A program made the position numbers and the translations under genes. DNA of 64,000 nucleotides from contig NZ_BNBY01000018.1 of assembly GCF_014656195.1 (NCBI RefSeq), forward strand, positions 9,375-73,374, read 5' to 3'. Below are positions 14,908 through 22,886 of this stretch, one piece after another. This DNA comes from Kitasatospora xanthocidica. GTDB taxonomy: Bacteria; Actinomycetota; Actinomycetes; Streptomycetales; Streptomycetaceae. Position 1 is the first letter of the stretch. The number at the start of each line of letters is the position of its first letter. The notes below the pieces were generated by a model. That model was not told the DNA's origin. It saw nothing but the letters and a program-made list of their open reading frames with translations, and did no database searches.

Positions 14908-17757
14908 TTGCGCCTACGCCCCCACCCCCTCCGACGCCCCCTCCATTTCCGGGCGGCCGCCGCCCTCGCGTCGGCCCTGCTCATCACCGCCGCCCTGACC
15001 ACCACCCCGACCGCGACCGCCGCCCCCACCGCGACGAACACCGCGCCGAACACCGCGAGCACCGCAACGACCACCGCCGCCGGCGACTACTGCGGCGGCC
15101 ACTGCGCCGACATCCTGCCGCCCGGCGAGAACGGCAACGCCACCCTCGCCGACATCCTGCTCAACCGGATGTTCGGCACCCGCCCCGCCCACACCGACGA
15201 CCAGCTCGGCCCGTACGCCGCGCTCGCCTCCGGCTACCCGGGCCTCACCGACGCCAAGCTGCGCGACTTCTTCAACGACGCCTCCTTCGGCGTCCCCGCC
15301 GACCAGGTCGCCAGCACCACCAGCCCGCGCCCGGACGTCACCATCGTGCGCGACAAGGCCAGCGGCGTCCCGCACATCACCGGCACCACCCGCTACGGCA
15401 CCGAGTTCGGCGCGGGCTACGCCGCCGCCCAGGACCGCCTCTGGGTGATGGACCTCTTCCGGCACGTCGGGCGCGGCCAGCTCTCCGGCTTCGCGGGCGG
15501 CGCCGCCGCCAACCGCCAGCTGGAGCAGAGTTTCTGGCAGGCCGCGCCGTACACCGAGGCGGAGCTGCAGCAGCAGATCGACGCCATCGCCGCCCGCGGC
15601 GGCCGGGCCACCCAGGCGCTCGCCGACGCCACCGCCTACCTGGACGGCATCAACCAGTACGCCAAGGAGTCCTACAACGCCCGTACCTTCCCCGGCGAGT
15701 ACGACCTGACCGGGCACATCGACCCGATCACCAACGCCGGTTCGATCGAGCCGTTCAAGCTGACCGACCTGGTCGCCCTCGCCTCCGTGGTCGGCGCCCT
15801 GTTCGGTTCCGGCGGCGGCAACGAACTCTCCTCCGCCCAGGTCAAGTCGGCCGCCGAGGCCCGCTACGGCAAGGACGCCGGAGACGCGCTCTGGAAGTCG
15901 CTGCGCGAGGCCGACGACCCGGAGGCCGTCCAGACCCTGCACGACGGGCAGACCTTCCCGTACGCGACCGTGCCCGACCAGCCGCGGGGCGAGGCGCTGC
16001 CCGACCCCGGCTCGGTGGTGCCCGAACGGATGGTCTACGACGCCACCGGCTCGGCCGGCACCGCCGCCACCAAGGCCGACGGCGTCCTGCCCGGCAACCT
16101 GCTCACCGCCAAGCACGGCATGTCCAACGCCCTGCTGGTGTCCGGCGCGCACACCGACGACGGCCACCCGGTGGCCGTGTTCGGCCCGCAGACCGGCTAC
16201 TTCGCCCCGCAGCTGCTGATGCTGGAGGAGATCCAGGGCCCCGGGATCAGCGCGCGCGGCGCGGCCTTCGCCGGCCTGAGCTTCTACGTGCAGCTCGGCC
16301 GAGGCCAGGACTACGCCTGGAGCGCCACCTCCGCCGGGCAGGACATCACCGACAGCTACGCCGTCCCGCTCTGCACCACCGACGGCTCACCGGTCACCAC
16401 GGCCGCGAACGCCTACCTCTGGCACGGCCAGTGCCTGCCCTTCGACCGGCTGGAACGCAAGAACGCGTGGAGCCCCACCACCGCCGACTCCACCGCGGCC
16501 GGCTCCTACACCCTGGTGATGTACCGCTCGAAGTACGGCCTGGTCACCGCCCGCGGCACGGTCGGCGGCGCGCCCGTCGCCTTCACCTCGCTGCGCTCCA
16601 CCTACCGCCACGAGGCCGACTCCATCATCGGTTTCCAGGAGCTCAACGACCCCGGCGCGGTGCACGACGCGGCGAGCTTCCAGCGGGCCGCGCAGGACGT
16701 CAACTACACCTTCAACTGGTTCTACGCCGACTCCCGCGACATCGCGTACTACAACTCCGGCAGCAACCCGGTGCGGGCCCCCGGGGTCGACGCCGGCCTG
16801 CCGGTGCTCGCCCAACCCGCCTACGAGTGGGCCGAGTTCGACCCCGTCGCGAACACCGCCCGGTACACCCCGGCGGCCGAGCACCCGCAGTCCGTCGGCC
16901 AGGACTACTACATCTCCTGGAACAACAAGCAGGCGAACGGCTACACCTCGGCCGGCTTCGGCAACGGCTCGGTGCACCGCGGCAACCTGCTCGACGACCG
17001 GGTCAAGGCGCTGCTGCGCGGCGGCGGCAAGATCAGCCGGGTCGCGCTCACCCAGGCCATGGAGAGCGCCGCCCTGGCCGACCTGCGGGCCGAGGACGTG
17101 CTGCCCGAACTGATCCGGGTACTGCGCAGCGCGCCCGTCACCGACCCCGCCGCCCTCACCGCCCTTCAGCAGCTGGAGACCTGGCTCGCGAACGGCGCCC
17201 AGCGGAAGGAGACCTCGGCCGGCAGCCACACCTACGCGGACGCGACCGCGATCCGGGTGACGGACGCCTGGTGGCCGTTGGTCGCCGAGGGCGTCATGCG
17301 GCCGGGCCTGGGCGACCAGCTGTTCGGCGCGCTGACCGGCGCCCTGCAGATCAACGAGTCGCCCTCGGGCGGGCAGACCGGTCCCGGCGGCGGCCCGGTG
17401 AGCGCCAACGAGGGTATCCCGCACAAGGGTTCGGCCTTCCAGTACGGCTGGTGGAGCTACCTGGACAAGGACCTCAGGTCCGTCCTCGGCGACCAGGTCA
17501 GGGGCCCGCTGGCCCGTCCGTTCTGCGGTGGCGGCGACCTCACCGCCTGCCGCGCCGTCCTGCTGGACACCCTCAAGCGCGCGGCCGCCCAGACCCCGGC
17601 CCAGGTCTACCCGGGCGACGCGGACTGCCCGGCCGGCGACCAGTGGTGCGCCGACAGCATCATCCAGCGCCCGCTGGGCGGTGTGACGGACGCCAAGACC
17701 ACGTGGCAGAACCGCCCGACGTACCAGCAGGTGGTGCAGTTCCCCACCCACCGCTGA
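14908..17757 (+). CDS. Secreted penicillin-acylase-family hydrolase
   Basis: A 949-residue precursor. TTG 14908 is chosen because GGAGGAG lies six bases upstream; GTG 14875 is an in-frame alternative. A signal peptide covers about residues 1-40 (RPLHF, hydrophobic core, TATA-A). The alpha-subunit region runs from VTIVRDKASGVPHITG. The autoproteolytic Ntn nucleophile Ser lies in KHGMSNALLVSGAHT (near residue 404), and QTGYFAPQ with RGQDYAWSATSAGQDITD follows in the beta subunit. Members cleave amide bonds of beta-lactams, acyl-homoserine lactones or lipopeptides such as echinocandins; 900+ residues is within the range. It is exported and self-processed. Confidence 0.85.
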   Translation: MRLRPHPLRRPLHFRAAAALASALLITAALTTTPTATAAPTATNTAPNTASTATTTAAGDYCGGHCADILPPGENGNATLADILLNRMFGTRPAHTDDQLGPYAALASGYPGLTDAKLRDFFNDASFGVPADQVASTTSPRPDVTIVRDKASGVPHITGTTRYGTEFGAGYAAAQDRLWVMDLFRHVGRGQLSGFAGGAAANRQLEQSFWQAAPYTEAELQQQIDAIAARGGRATQALADATAYLDGINQYAKESYNARTFPGEYDLTGHIDPITNAGSIEPFKLTDLVALASVVGALFGSGGGNELSSAQVKSAAEARYGKDAGDALWKSLREADDPEAVQTLHDGQTFPYATVPDQPRGEALPDPGSVVPERMVYDATGSAGTAATKADGVLPGNLLTAKHGMSNALLVSGAHTDDGHPVAVFGPQTGYFAPQLLMLEEIQGPGISARGAAFAGLSFYVQLGRGQDYAWSATSAGQDITDSYAVPLCTTDGSPVTTAANAYLWHGQCLPFDRLERKNAWSPTTADSTAAGSYTLVMYRSKYGLVTARGTVGGAPVAFTSLRSTYRHEADSIIGFQELNDPGAVHDAASFQRAAQDVNYTFNWFYADSRDIAYYNSGSNPVRAPGVDAGLPVLAQPAYEWAEFDPVANTARYTPAAEHPQSVGQDYYISWNNKQANGYTSAGFGNGSVHRGNLLDDRVKALLRGGGKISRVALTQAMESAALADLRAEDVLPELIRVLRSAPVTDPAALTALQQLETWLANGAQRKETSAGSHTYADATAIRVTDAWWPLVAEGVMRPGLGDQLFGALTGALQINESPSGGQTGPGGGPVSANEGIPHKGSAFQYGWWSYLDKDLRSVLGDQVRGPLARPFCGGGDLTACRAVLLDTLKRAAAQTPAQVYPGDADCPAGDQWCADSIIQRPLGGVTDAKTTWQNRPTYQQVVQFPTHR

Positions 17758-17775
17758 GCCGTCACCGAACCGCCC

Positions 17776-17809
17776 GGCAGCCCCCGCCCGATTGTCGGCG
17801 GGGGCTGCC
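17776..17809 (+). terminator. Hairpin terminator after acylase gene
   Basis: A perfect 13-base stem, GGCAGCCCCCGCC (17776-17788) with GGCGGGGGCTGCC (17797-17809), around an 8-base loop, 19 bases after the acylase stop. There is no T-run, as is usual in this GC range. It also overlaps the leader of the next gene, so that gene is probably transcribed from a promoter inside or downstream of it. Confidence 0.6.
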
Positions 17810-17821
17810 ATCATCACCGGC

Positions 17822-18433
17822 ATGGACATAGAGACCCTGCTCCGCGACCTGGCCGAGGAGCACATCGACGAGTCCCTCGGCGAGCGCCCGGAGGAGTTCC
17901 ACCGCGCCGCCGATCTGACCGTCACCTCGGGGCTGGTCTTCAGCAGCCCCGACGCGCTGGAGTGGTTCACCTGCGACGACGTGCCCATCGGCACACACCC
18001 CGTGCACGTCGGCGTGGTCCGTCGGCAGGACACCGAGAGCGGACGGGAGCTGGCGCTCGTCACCATGGCGCTGATCCCCTTCGCCGAGCCCGAGGCGATC
18101 GCCGAGGCCGAGTTCGAGGACGCCTTCGACGACTACCAGCCGCTCGGCCCCGACCTCGGCTTCCTCTGGGACGGCACCGCGATGGACGCCCTGCGCTTCG
18201 ACGGCCCCCGCCCGGACGCTTTCCCGGACCTCGACGCCTTCGTGACGCACGTCGAGGCAGAGCTCGCCACCGCCGACCCGACCGGCCGGACGCCCTCCTG
18301 GGTGGACGTCACGGTGGACGAACGCACCGGCGCGAACGTGCTGGCCTTCCCGGTGAACGCCGGAGGGGCGGACTGCTACGAGGGCCGCGACGCCGAAGGC
18401 CGCCTGGTCGCCCTACTGTTCACCGCCTCGTGA
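17822..18433 (+). CDS. DUF4241 family protein
   Basis: A 203-residue acidic, soluble protein from ATG 17822 (no clear ribosome binding site; it begins 12 bases after a hairpin). It has the DUF4241 pattern: a GTHPVHVGV stretch near residue 58, RELALVTMALIPF, a central acidic segment, and near the end ANVLAFPVNAGGADCYEGRDAEG, where Gly-Asp/Cys residues are conserved. Members are common in Streptomyces and appear among candidate immunity proteins, but no activity is established. Confidence 0.7.
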   Translation: MDIETLLRDLAEEHIDESLGERPEEFHRAADLTVTSGLVFSSPDALEWFTCDDVPIGTHPVHVGVVRRQDTESGRELALVTMALIPFAEPEAIAEAEFEDAFDDYQPLGPDLGFLWDGTAMDALRFDGPRPDAFPDLDAFVTHVEAELATADPTGRTPSWVDVTVDERTGANVLAFPVNAGGADCYEGRDAEGRLVALLFTAS

Positions 18434-18448
18434 CCACCGCCCGCCGGG

Positions 18449-18775
18449 TCAGGACGGCTTCGCCGGCCCGGCGGGCGCCACTCGGGCCCTCACCCCACGC
18501 TCGTCGTCCCGCAGGTAGCCGGCCTGGTCCCGCAAGCGCCTGCCCGCCTTGAGGTACACCGTTCCGCTGTCGATCGTGGTCATCCGGTCGGAGGCGGCGT
18601 CGGCCAGCTCCACGACGGCCTCCACCAGCCCCGCCAGGGCGCCGAGCAGCGCCGCCTCCTCCGTAGCCGGCACCTTGTCCCGCCCGCCCTCGCGGGCCTT
18701 CGGCAGCGCGTTCTCACGCAGCTGCCGCCGCGCCTCGCCGACCGCTTCGACCATCGCCCGCACGCCGCTGTCCAT
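18449..18775 (-). CDS. Small helical protein of unknown function
   Basis: A 108-residue protein starting at ATG 18775 close behind a GGGGGAG. It is predicted helical and charged, with an Ala/Glu/Val-rich central helix (LLGALAGLVEAVVELADAAS) that could form a coiled coil, and a basic C-terminal half. There is no signal peptide. I do not recognise the family. It converges with the DUF4241 gene and is divergent from the threonine-synthase-like gene. Confidence 0.5.
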   Translation of the reverse strand: MDSGVRAMVEAVGEARRQLRENALPKAREGGRDKVPATEEAALLGALAGLVEAVVELADAASDRMTTIDSGTVYLKAGRRLRDQAGYLRDDERGVRARVAPAGPAKPS

Positions 18776-18881
18776 CGCTCCCCCGGTTCCGTCCGAGTCC
18801 TCCGACCCGGTGAGTGTGCCCGTGCGCACGGGAATCACAAACCCCACCCGGTAGCATCCGAATCAGTTCTAGGCTGCTTAC

Positions 18882-20099
18882 ATGGCGACAGCAGACTCCC
18901 TCGCGACCGGACAACGCTCCCTCGGCGACCCCGACGTCGGCTACCCGCTCTGGCCCCCGCTCACCGCGGGCTGCCCCCGGACGGGGACGGAGGAGATCTC
19001 CTACCCCGTCGAGGTCGACTACGCCTACGACAAGGTCGACCCGGCGAGCCTGTTCGCCCCCGCCCCCACCCGCGGCGGCCTGGAGCGCTGGGCCCCGCTG
19101 CTGCCGCCGCTGCACGCGCCGGGCCTGGGCGAGGGCGCCACCCCGCTGGTCGAGATCGAACCCGGGGTGTACGTCAAGGACGAGTCGCGCAACCCGACCT
19201 GGAGCCACAAGGACCGGCTGAACCGCTGCACCACCAGCGCCGCCGTGGGCGCCGGCGCCCCGGGCATCGCGGTGGCCTCCTCCGGCAACCACGGCGCCTC
19301 GGCCGCCGCCTACGCCGCCCGCGCCGGCCTGCCCTGCGTGGTGTTCACCGGCCCCGACGTCCCGCCGAACGTCGACGCCTTCCTCAACGCCTACGGCGCG
19401 GTGGTGCTCCCGGTGCCATGGGAGGCCCGCTGGCCGCTGCTGCGCCAGGTGGTCGAGCGGCTGGGCCTGCACCCGGTCAGCAACCTGACCACCACCCACA
19501 CCGGGCACGCCTACGGCCCCGAGGGCTACAAGACCGTCGCGTACGAGATCTACCAGGACGTCGGCGTGCCCAGCGCGGTGTTCGTCCCGACCGGGTACGG
19601 CGAACTGCTCTTCGGCGTCTGGAAGGGCTTCGCCGAGCTGCGCCGCCTGGGCCTGACCGACCGGGTGCCGCGGATCCACTCCTGCGAGGTGGCCGCCTCC
19701 GGCCCGCTGGCCCGGGCCATCGCGCTGGGCCTCCCGGCCGCCCACGTCACGGTCGGTCCGAGTGACGCCTACTCGATCGCCTCGCCGGTGAGCGGCTACC
19801 GAGGGGTGGTCGCGGTCCGGGAGAGCGGCGGCCGGGCCCTGACGCTGGACGACCGCAGCCTCGCCGAGGCCCAGCACGAGCTGTCCAGGGCGGGCCTGTG
19901 GACCGAGCTGTCCGCGGCCGCCGGCCTGGCCGGACTGCGCAGCCTCGGCGAGCCGGACCTCTCGGACGGCCCGGTGGTCTGCCTGTCGACGTCGAGCGGC
20001 TTCAAGGACCTGGGCGTCGGCACCCGCCGCACCGAACCCGTCGCCCCCGAGTGGGACGCCGTCCTCCACCGCCTGCGCGCTGCGGGGCTGGCCGCCTAG
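18882..20099 (+). CDS. Threonine-synthase-like PLP enzyme
   Basis: A 405-residue fold-type II PLP enzyme. The Schiff-base lysine is in NPTWSHKDR (near residue 110) and the phosphate-binding SSGNHGASAAAYAARAGLP follows; FVPTGYGELLFGVWKGF matches the second half of the fold. It resembles threonine synthase but is shorter at the N-terminus than the housekeeping enzyme, so it may deaminate or synthesise another amino acid. There is no ribosome binding site, and TAGGCT (18871-18876) lies just before the ATG, so the mRNA is probably leaderless. A strong terminator starts at its stop codon. Confidence 0.75.
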   Translation: MATADSLATGQRSLGDPDVGYPLWPPLTAGCPRTGTEEISYPVEVDYAYDKVDPASLFAPAPTRGGLERWAPLLPPLHAPGLGEGATPLVEIEPGVYVKDESRNPTWSHKDRLNRCTTSAAVGAGAPGIAVASSGNHGASAAAYAARAGLPCVVFTGPDVPPNVDAFLNAYGAVVLPVPWEARWPLLRQVVERLGLHPVSNLTTTHTGHAYGPEGYKTVAYEIYQDVGVPSAVFVPTGYGELLFGVWKGFAELRRLGLTDRVPRIHSCEVAASGPLARAIALGLPAAHVTVGPSDAYSIASPVSGYRGVVAVRESGGRALTLDDRSLAEAQHELSRAGLWTELSAAAGLAGLRSLGEPDLSDGPVVCLSTSSGFKDLGVGTRRTEPVAPEWDAVLHRLRAAGLAA

Positions 20100-20157
20100 G
20101 GTCCGTCTTCGAGCCCCCGTCGTCCGCCCGCAGGCGGGGGCTCGAAGACGGGCCCTA
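20097..20157 (+). terminator. Long hairpin terminator, fused to MITE edge
   Basis: CGTCTTCGAGCCCCCG (20104-20119) pairs perfectly with 20135-20150. Extending outward gives a 23-base stem with one mismatch, running from the TAG stop of the PLP gene (20097) to the TA (20156-20157) that flanks the inserted element. This is one of the strongest hairpins in the window and should end transcription of the PLP-enzyme gene. Confidence 0.75.
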
Positions 20158-20317
20158 GGGCGTGTCTGACAATTCGCGTCGGATCAGCGCGCGGCGTTGG
20201 GGTGCGTGCATCGCAAGGCGGAGGAGGGAGTCCATGCGGAGCATCGGCGACCGACGACAACGCGGCGAGGTGCGTGCCCCGGCGTCGCGCGCCCGGCGGG
20301 AATTGTCAGACACGCCC
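20158..20317. mobile_element. 160-bp MITE with perfect terminal inverted repeats
   Basis: The ends are GGGCGTGTCTGACAATTC (20158-20175) and its exact reverse complement (20300-20317), flanked on both sides by TA, which extends the match to 20 bases. The interior has no credible gene. Short, geneless DNA with perfect inverted ends and a TA duplication is the signature of a MITE moved by a transposase acting in trans. TIRs of this kind are familiar to me from Streptomyces intergenic regions, but I cannot name the parental IS. Confidence 0.75.
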
Positions 20318-21075
20318 TAACCCTTCACCGCGTACCCCAGGTAGGTGACCAGTGGTCGGGCGGCCGGCGAGAGCACGAAGTCGACCAGCGGCGGGATCTC
20401 CTCGTCGGTGATCCGACCGGCGCGACGGGCCAGGACCGCCCGGACCAGGTCGAGAGGGTTCCGCGGCTTGAACTCGCGGACGTCCCGGTTGTGCAGGCCG
20501 TGCCGGGAGAGCGCGGCGGCGAGCTCGGCGGGTGGGCGCAGCCGGTCGGCGCTGTAGCGGCCGGGCGGCATGATCCGGGTCATCGGGACGGCCTGGAAGG
20601 CGCCGAGGTAGACCAGCCGGGAGAGCGGGGTACGGCTGACGGTGTCGTAGACCAGGGTGCCGCCGGGAGCGAGCACCCGGGCCGTCTGGGCGAGGACGTC
20701 GTCCAGGCGGTCGGTCACCTCCAGCGTGTCGGCACCGTAGACGAGGTCGAACTCGCCATCGCCGAACGGGAGTTCCTCGGCCCGGGCGACCAGGTCGGTG
20801 ATCGCGAGGCCGTCCCGCCGGTGTGCGGCCCGGGCGTGGCCGGTAGCCACCGGGGACGGGTCCACGGCCGTCACCCGGTAGCCGGACCGGGCGAGTCCGG
20901 CGGCGATCAGGCCGCGCCCGCCGCCGACCACCAGCGCGGCCCGGCCCTCGCCGCGCGGGGCGACCTCGCCCAGGTACTCCATCCGGACGGCCTGGAACGA
21001 CAGGGCGCGGATGTGCCGACCGTCGATCGCCGCCGGGGACGCCGCATCGAGCTCGATGTGCGGGGTGGTGCCCAT
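20317..21075 (-). CDS. SAM-dependent methyltransferase (class I)
   Basis: A 252-residue enzyme from ATG 21075 behind GAGGGAG. Motif I ALVVGGGRGLIAAGLARSGYRVTAVDPSP (about 47-75) binds SAM; ELPFGDGEFDLVYGADTLEV and VLAPGGTLVYDTVSRT are motifs II-III of the UbiE/UbiG-like group. The 3' end is odd: the TAG stop (20317-20319) is formed at the edge of the MITE, so the original C-terminus may have been a few residues longer or replaced. It is divergent from an HxlR regulator with paired operators between them, so it is probably the regulator's target. Confidence 0.8.
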   Translation of the reverse strand: MGTTPHIELDAASPAAIDGRHIRALSFQAVRMEYLGEVAPRGEGRAALVVGGGRGLIAAGLARSGYRVTAVDPSPVATGHARAAHRRDGLAITDLVARAEELPFGDGEFDLVYGADTLEVTDRLDDVLAQTARVLAPGGTLVYDTVSRTPLSRLVYLGAFQAVPMTRIMPPGRYSADRLRPPAELAAALSRHGLHNRDVREFKPRNPLDLVRAVLARRAGRITDEEIPPLVDFVLSPAARPLVTYLGYAVKG

Positions 21076-21109
21076 GCCGAACTCCCTCTGGACGCGCCGG
21101 ATGCATTCG

Positions 21110-21152
21110 GGTTCCCTGAAGGAACCTATCCGATGAAGTTCCCTCAGGGAAC
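21110..21152. promoter_or_regulatory. Two palindromic operators for HxlR regulator
   Basis: Between the divergent methyltransferase and HxlR genes lie GGTTCC-CTGAA-GGAACC (21110-21126) and GTTCCC-TCA-GGGAAC (21138-21152). Each is a dyad, their centres are 27 bases apart, and the outer bases also form an 11-base inverted repeat (GGGTTCCCTGA with TCAGGGAACCC). This is the arrangement expected for a winged-helix dimer controlling both promoters. Confidence 0.7.
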
Positions 21153-21185
21153 CCGACCCGGCCGACCCCGGATACGCTGGCCGCC

Positions 21186-21758
21186 ATGACCCGCACCTCC
21201 CTCGCCGATGTCGCCTGCTCGATCGCCCGCGCCACCGACCTCTTCGGCGACGCCTGGACGGCGCTGATCATGCGGGACGTCCTGACCGGCATCCACCGTT
21301 TCGACGACCTGGCCCACGACCTGGGCATCTCCCGCAAGGTCCTGGCCGCCCGGCTGGCCCGGCTGGTCGAGGAAGGCGTCCTGGTCCGCGAGCGCTACCA
21401 GGAGCACCCGCCGCGCGAGCAGTACCGGGCCACCGAGAAGGGCGCCGAACTGCACGCCGTCCTGATGGCCCTGATGGCCTGGGGCGACCGCTGGTACGCG
21501 GGCGAGGCCGGCCCGCCGGCCCGGATCCGCCACCTGGACTGCGGGCGGGAGACCACGCCCGTGACGGCCTGCGGCCACTGCGGCGGGCCCGTCACCGCCG
21601 CCAACACCACCGAACTGCCCGGCCCCGGCGGCCGGACCGGCCCCGGCACCCAGGTCCTCGGCCCGCTCCTCGCCGCCCGAGCCGCCCGAGCCCCCCAAGC
21701 CGCCCAGGCCGCCCAAGCCGCCCAAGCCGAATACGCCGCCGACGACACCGGTCGCTAG
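21186..21758 (+). CDS. HxlR-family transcriptional regulator
   Basis: A 190-residue DNA-binding protein from ATG 21186. The HxlR winged helix covers residues 8-105: CSIARATDLFGDAWTALIMRDVLTG, then FDDLAHDLGISRKVLAARLARLVEEGVLVRE as the recognition region. Cys at positions 10, 120, 130 and 133 could sense redox or metal (CGHCGG is a C-x2-C pair). The last 30 residues are a low-complexity Ala-Gln repeat (PQAAQAAQAAQAE) from a 9-base tandem repeat. It probably represses itself and the divergent methyltransferase through the operators between them. Confidence 0.85.
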   Translation: MTRTSLADVACSIARATDLFGDAWTALIMRDVLTGIHRFDDLAHDLGISRKVLAARLARLVEEGVLVRERYQEHPPREQYRATEKGAELHAVLMALMAWGDRWYAGEAGPPARIRHLDCGRETTPVTACGHCGGPVTAANTTELPGPGGRTGPGTQVLGPLLAARAARAPQAAQAAQAAQAEYAADDTGR

Positions 21759-21794
21759 CGGAGCCGGCCGCCGGCCGCCCGCGACCCCGCCCCG

Positions 21795-22886
21795 CTACAC
21801 CGTGGTCCGGGCCCTGCGCACCAGCCACCAGGTGACGACCAGCGCCACCACGAACAACCCGAGGTTGAGCCCGTTCTCGATCAGGTGGAAGGTGCCCATC
21901 CGGCCCTCCGGCTGCAGGCTCTGCTGCATGCCGGTCAGCCCGTGCTGCCGCAGGCAGGAGCTGAACGCCTCGGCCCGCCCGTCCGGAATGTTGCCGCACC
22001 ACTGACCCATCACCTCGTTGTACGGGTGCAGGCCCCCCGCCGCGTCGACGAACGGCGCCTTGCCGCCGTCCAGCACCAGGTCGTTGGCCACCGGCGCGAA
22101 GGCGTCCACGCCCCCGCCACCGCCCGCGCCACCGCCCGGCGGGAGCGGGATCGTCCGGGTCACCGGGTCCATCAGGTGCGGCCGCAGCCGCTCCATCAGC
22201 GCGGTGCGCCCGGCGAAGGAGCCCAGCACCACCAGGAAGGCGGGCACCAGCCGGCGCAGCGCGCCTCCCACGGCCACCCCGAACATCCCCCAGGCGAGCG
22301 CGAGCGTGAGCGGCATCCAGCCGCCGGCCTGGAAGAGCGTCCCCTCGAACAGGCTGCGCCGGTCGGCGAGGTGGACCAGCCGGGCGACGTGCAGGCACTC
22401 GGTGGCGAGCGCGGCGGCCAGCCCGCCGACCACGGTGCCGAGCACGGCGAGCTTGCCGAACAGCCAGCGCCGCGGGCTGATGTCCTGGGACCAGGCGAGC
22501 AGGAGGGTGCGCTGCTCGTACTCGCGGGCCAGCAGGGGCACCCCGATGAACATGCCGAGCATCGCGGGCAGGAAGACCACCAGGTTCAGCTGGTAGCCGG
22601 CGATGTCGGCGCCGTGCCTGATCCGGGCGAGCCGGTCCTCGGCGACGGCCCGGGAGCAGTCCGGCCCGTGGCAGAGGTCGAGCGCGCCCTGGAGGTCGGC
22701 CGCGTTGACGGCCATCCAGCCGAGGAAGCCGGCGGTCAGGACGGCGCCGCCGATCAGCTGCCAGCGGTGCTGGCGCCAGGTGAGCCAGAGGATGCCGCGC
22801 CACAGCTGCCCTCGGGGAGCGGGTGCGGGCCGGGTGGCGGTGGCAGCCGGCGAGGCGGGCGGCGGGGTCGTGGTCGGGGCGCTCAT
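21795..22886 (-). CDS. ABC transporter permease
   Basis: A 363-residue membrane protein from ATG 22886, overlapping the ATPase stop by four bases. There are about six hydrophobic segments: one near residues 40-60, three or four between 95 and 220, and one at the end (GLFVVALVVTWWLV). A roughly 110-residue extracytoplasmic loop with two conserved cysteines (CGN ... SCLRQH) precedes the last helix. It is an ABC-2-like permease of the type found with YtrA regulators. The substrate is unknown; relatives respond to cell-wall antibiotics. Confidence 0.75.
   Translation of the reverse strand: MSAPTTTPPPASPAATATRPAPAPRGQLWRGILWLTWRQHRWQLIGGAVLTAGFLGWMAVNAADLQGALDLCHGPDCSRAVAEDRLARIRHGADIAGYQLNLVVFLPAMLGMFIGVPLLAREYEQRTLLLAWSQDISPRRWLFGKLAVLGTVVGGLAAALATECLHVARLVHLADRRSLFEGTLFQAGGWMPLTLALAWGMFGVAVGGALRRLVPAFLVVLGSFAGRTALMERLRPHLMDPVTRTIPLPPGGGAGGGGGVDAFAPVANDLVLDGGKAPFVDAAGGLHPYNEVMGQWCGNIPDGRAEAFSSCLRQHGLTGMQQSLQPEGRMGTFHLIENGLNLGLFVVALVVTWWLVRRARTTV

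Noticed and set aside
17792-17815. TTGTCGGCG before the DUF4241 gene as a damage promoter
   Set aside because: Eight bases on the sequence is CATCAT, not TAnnnT, and the motif is half of a terminator stem.
20301-20325. TTGTCAGAC in the MITE end as a fourth DNA-damage promoter
   Set aside because: The next TA-type element is only six bases away instead of eight, and the sequence is fixed by the terminal inverted repeat.
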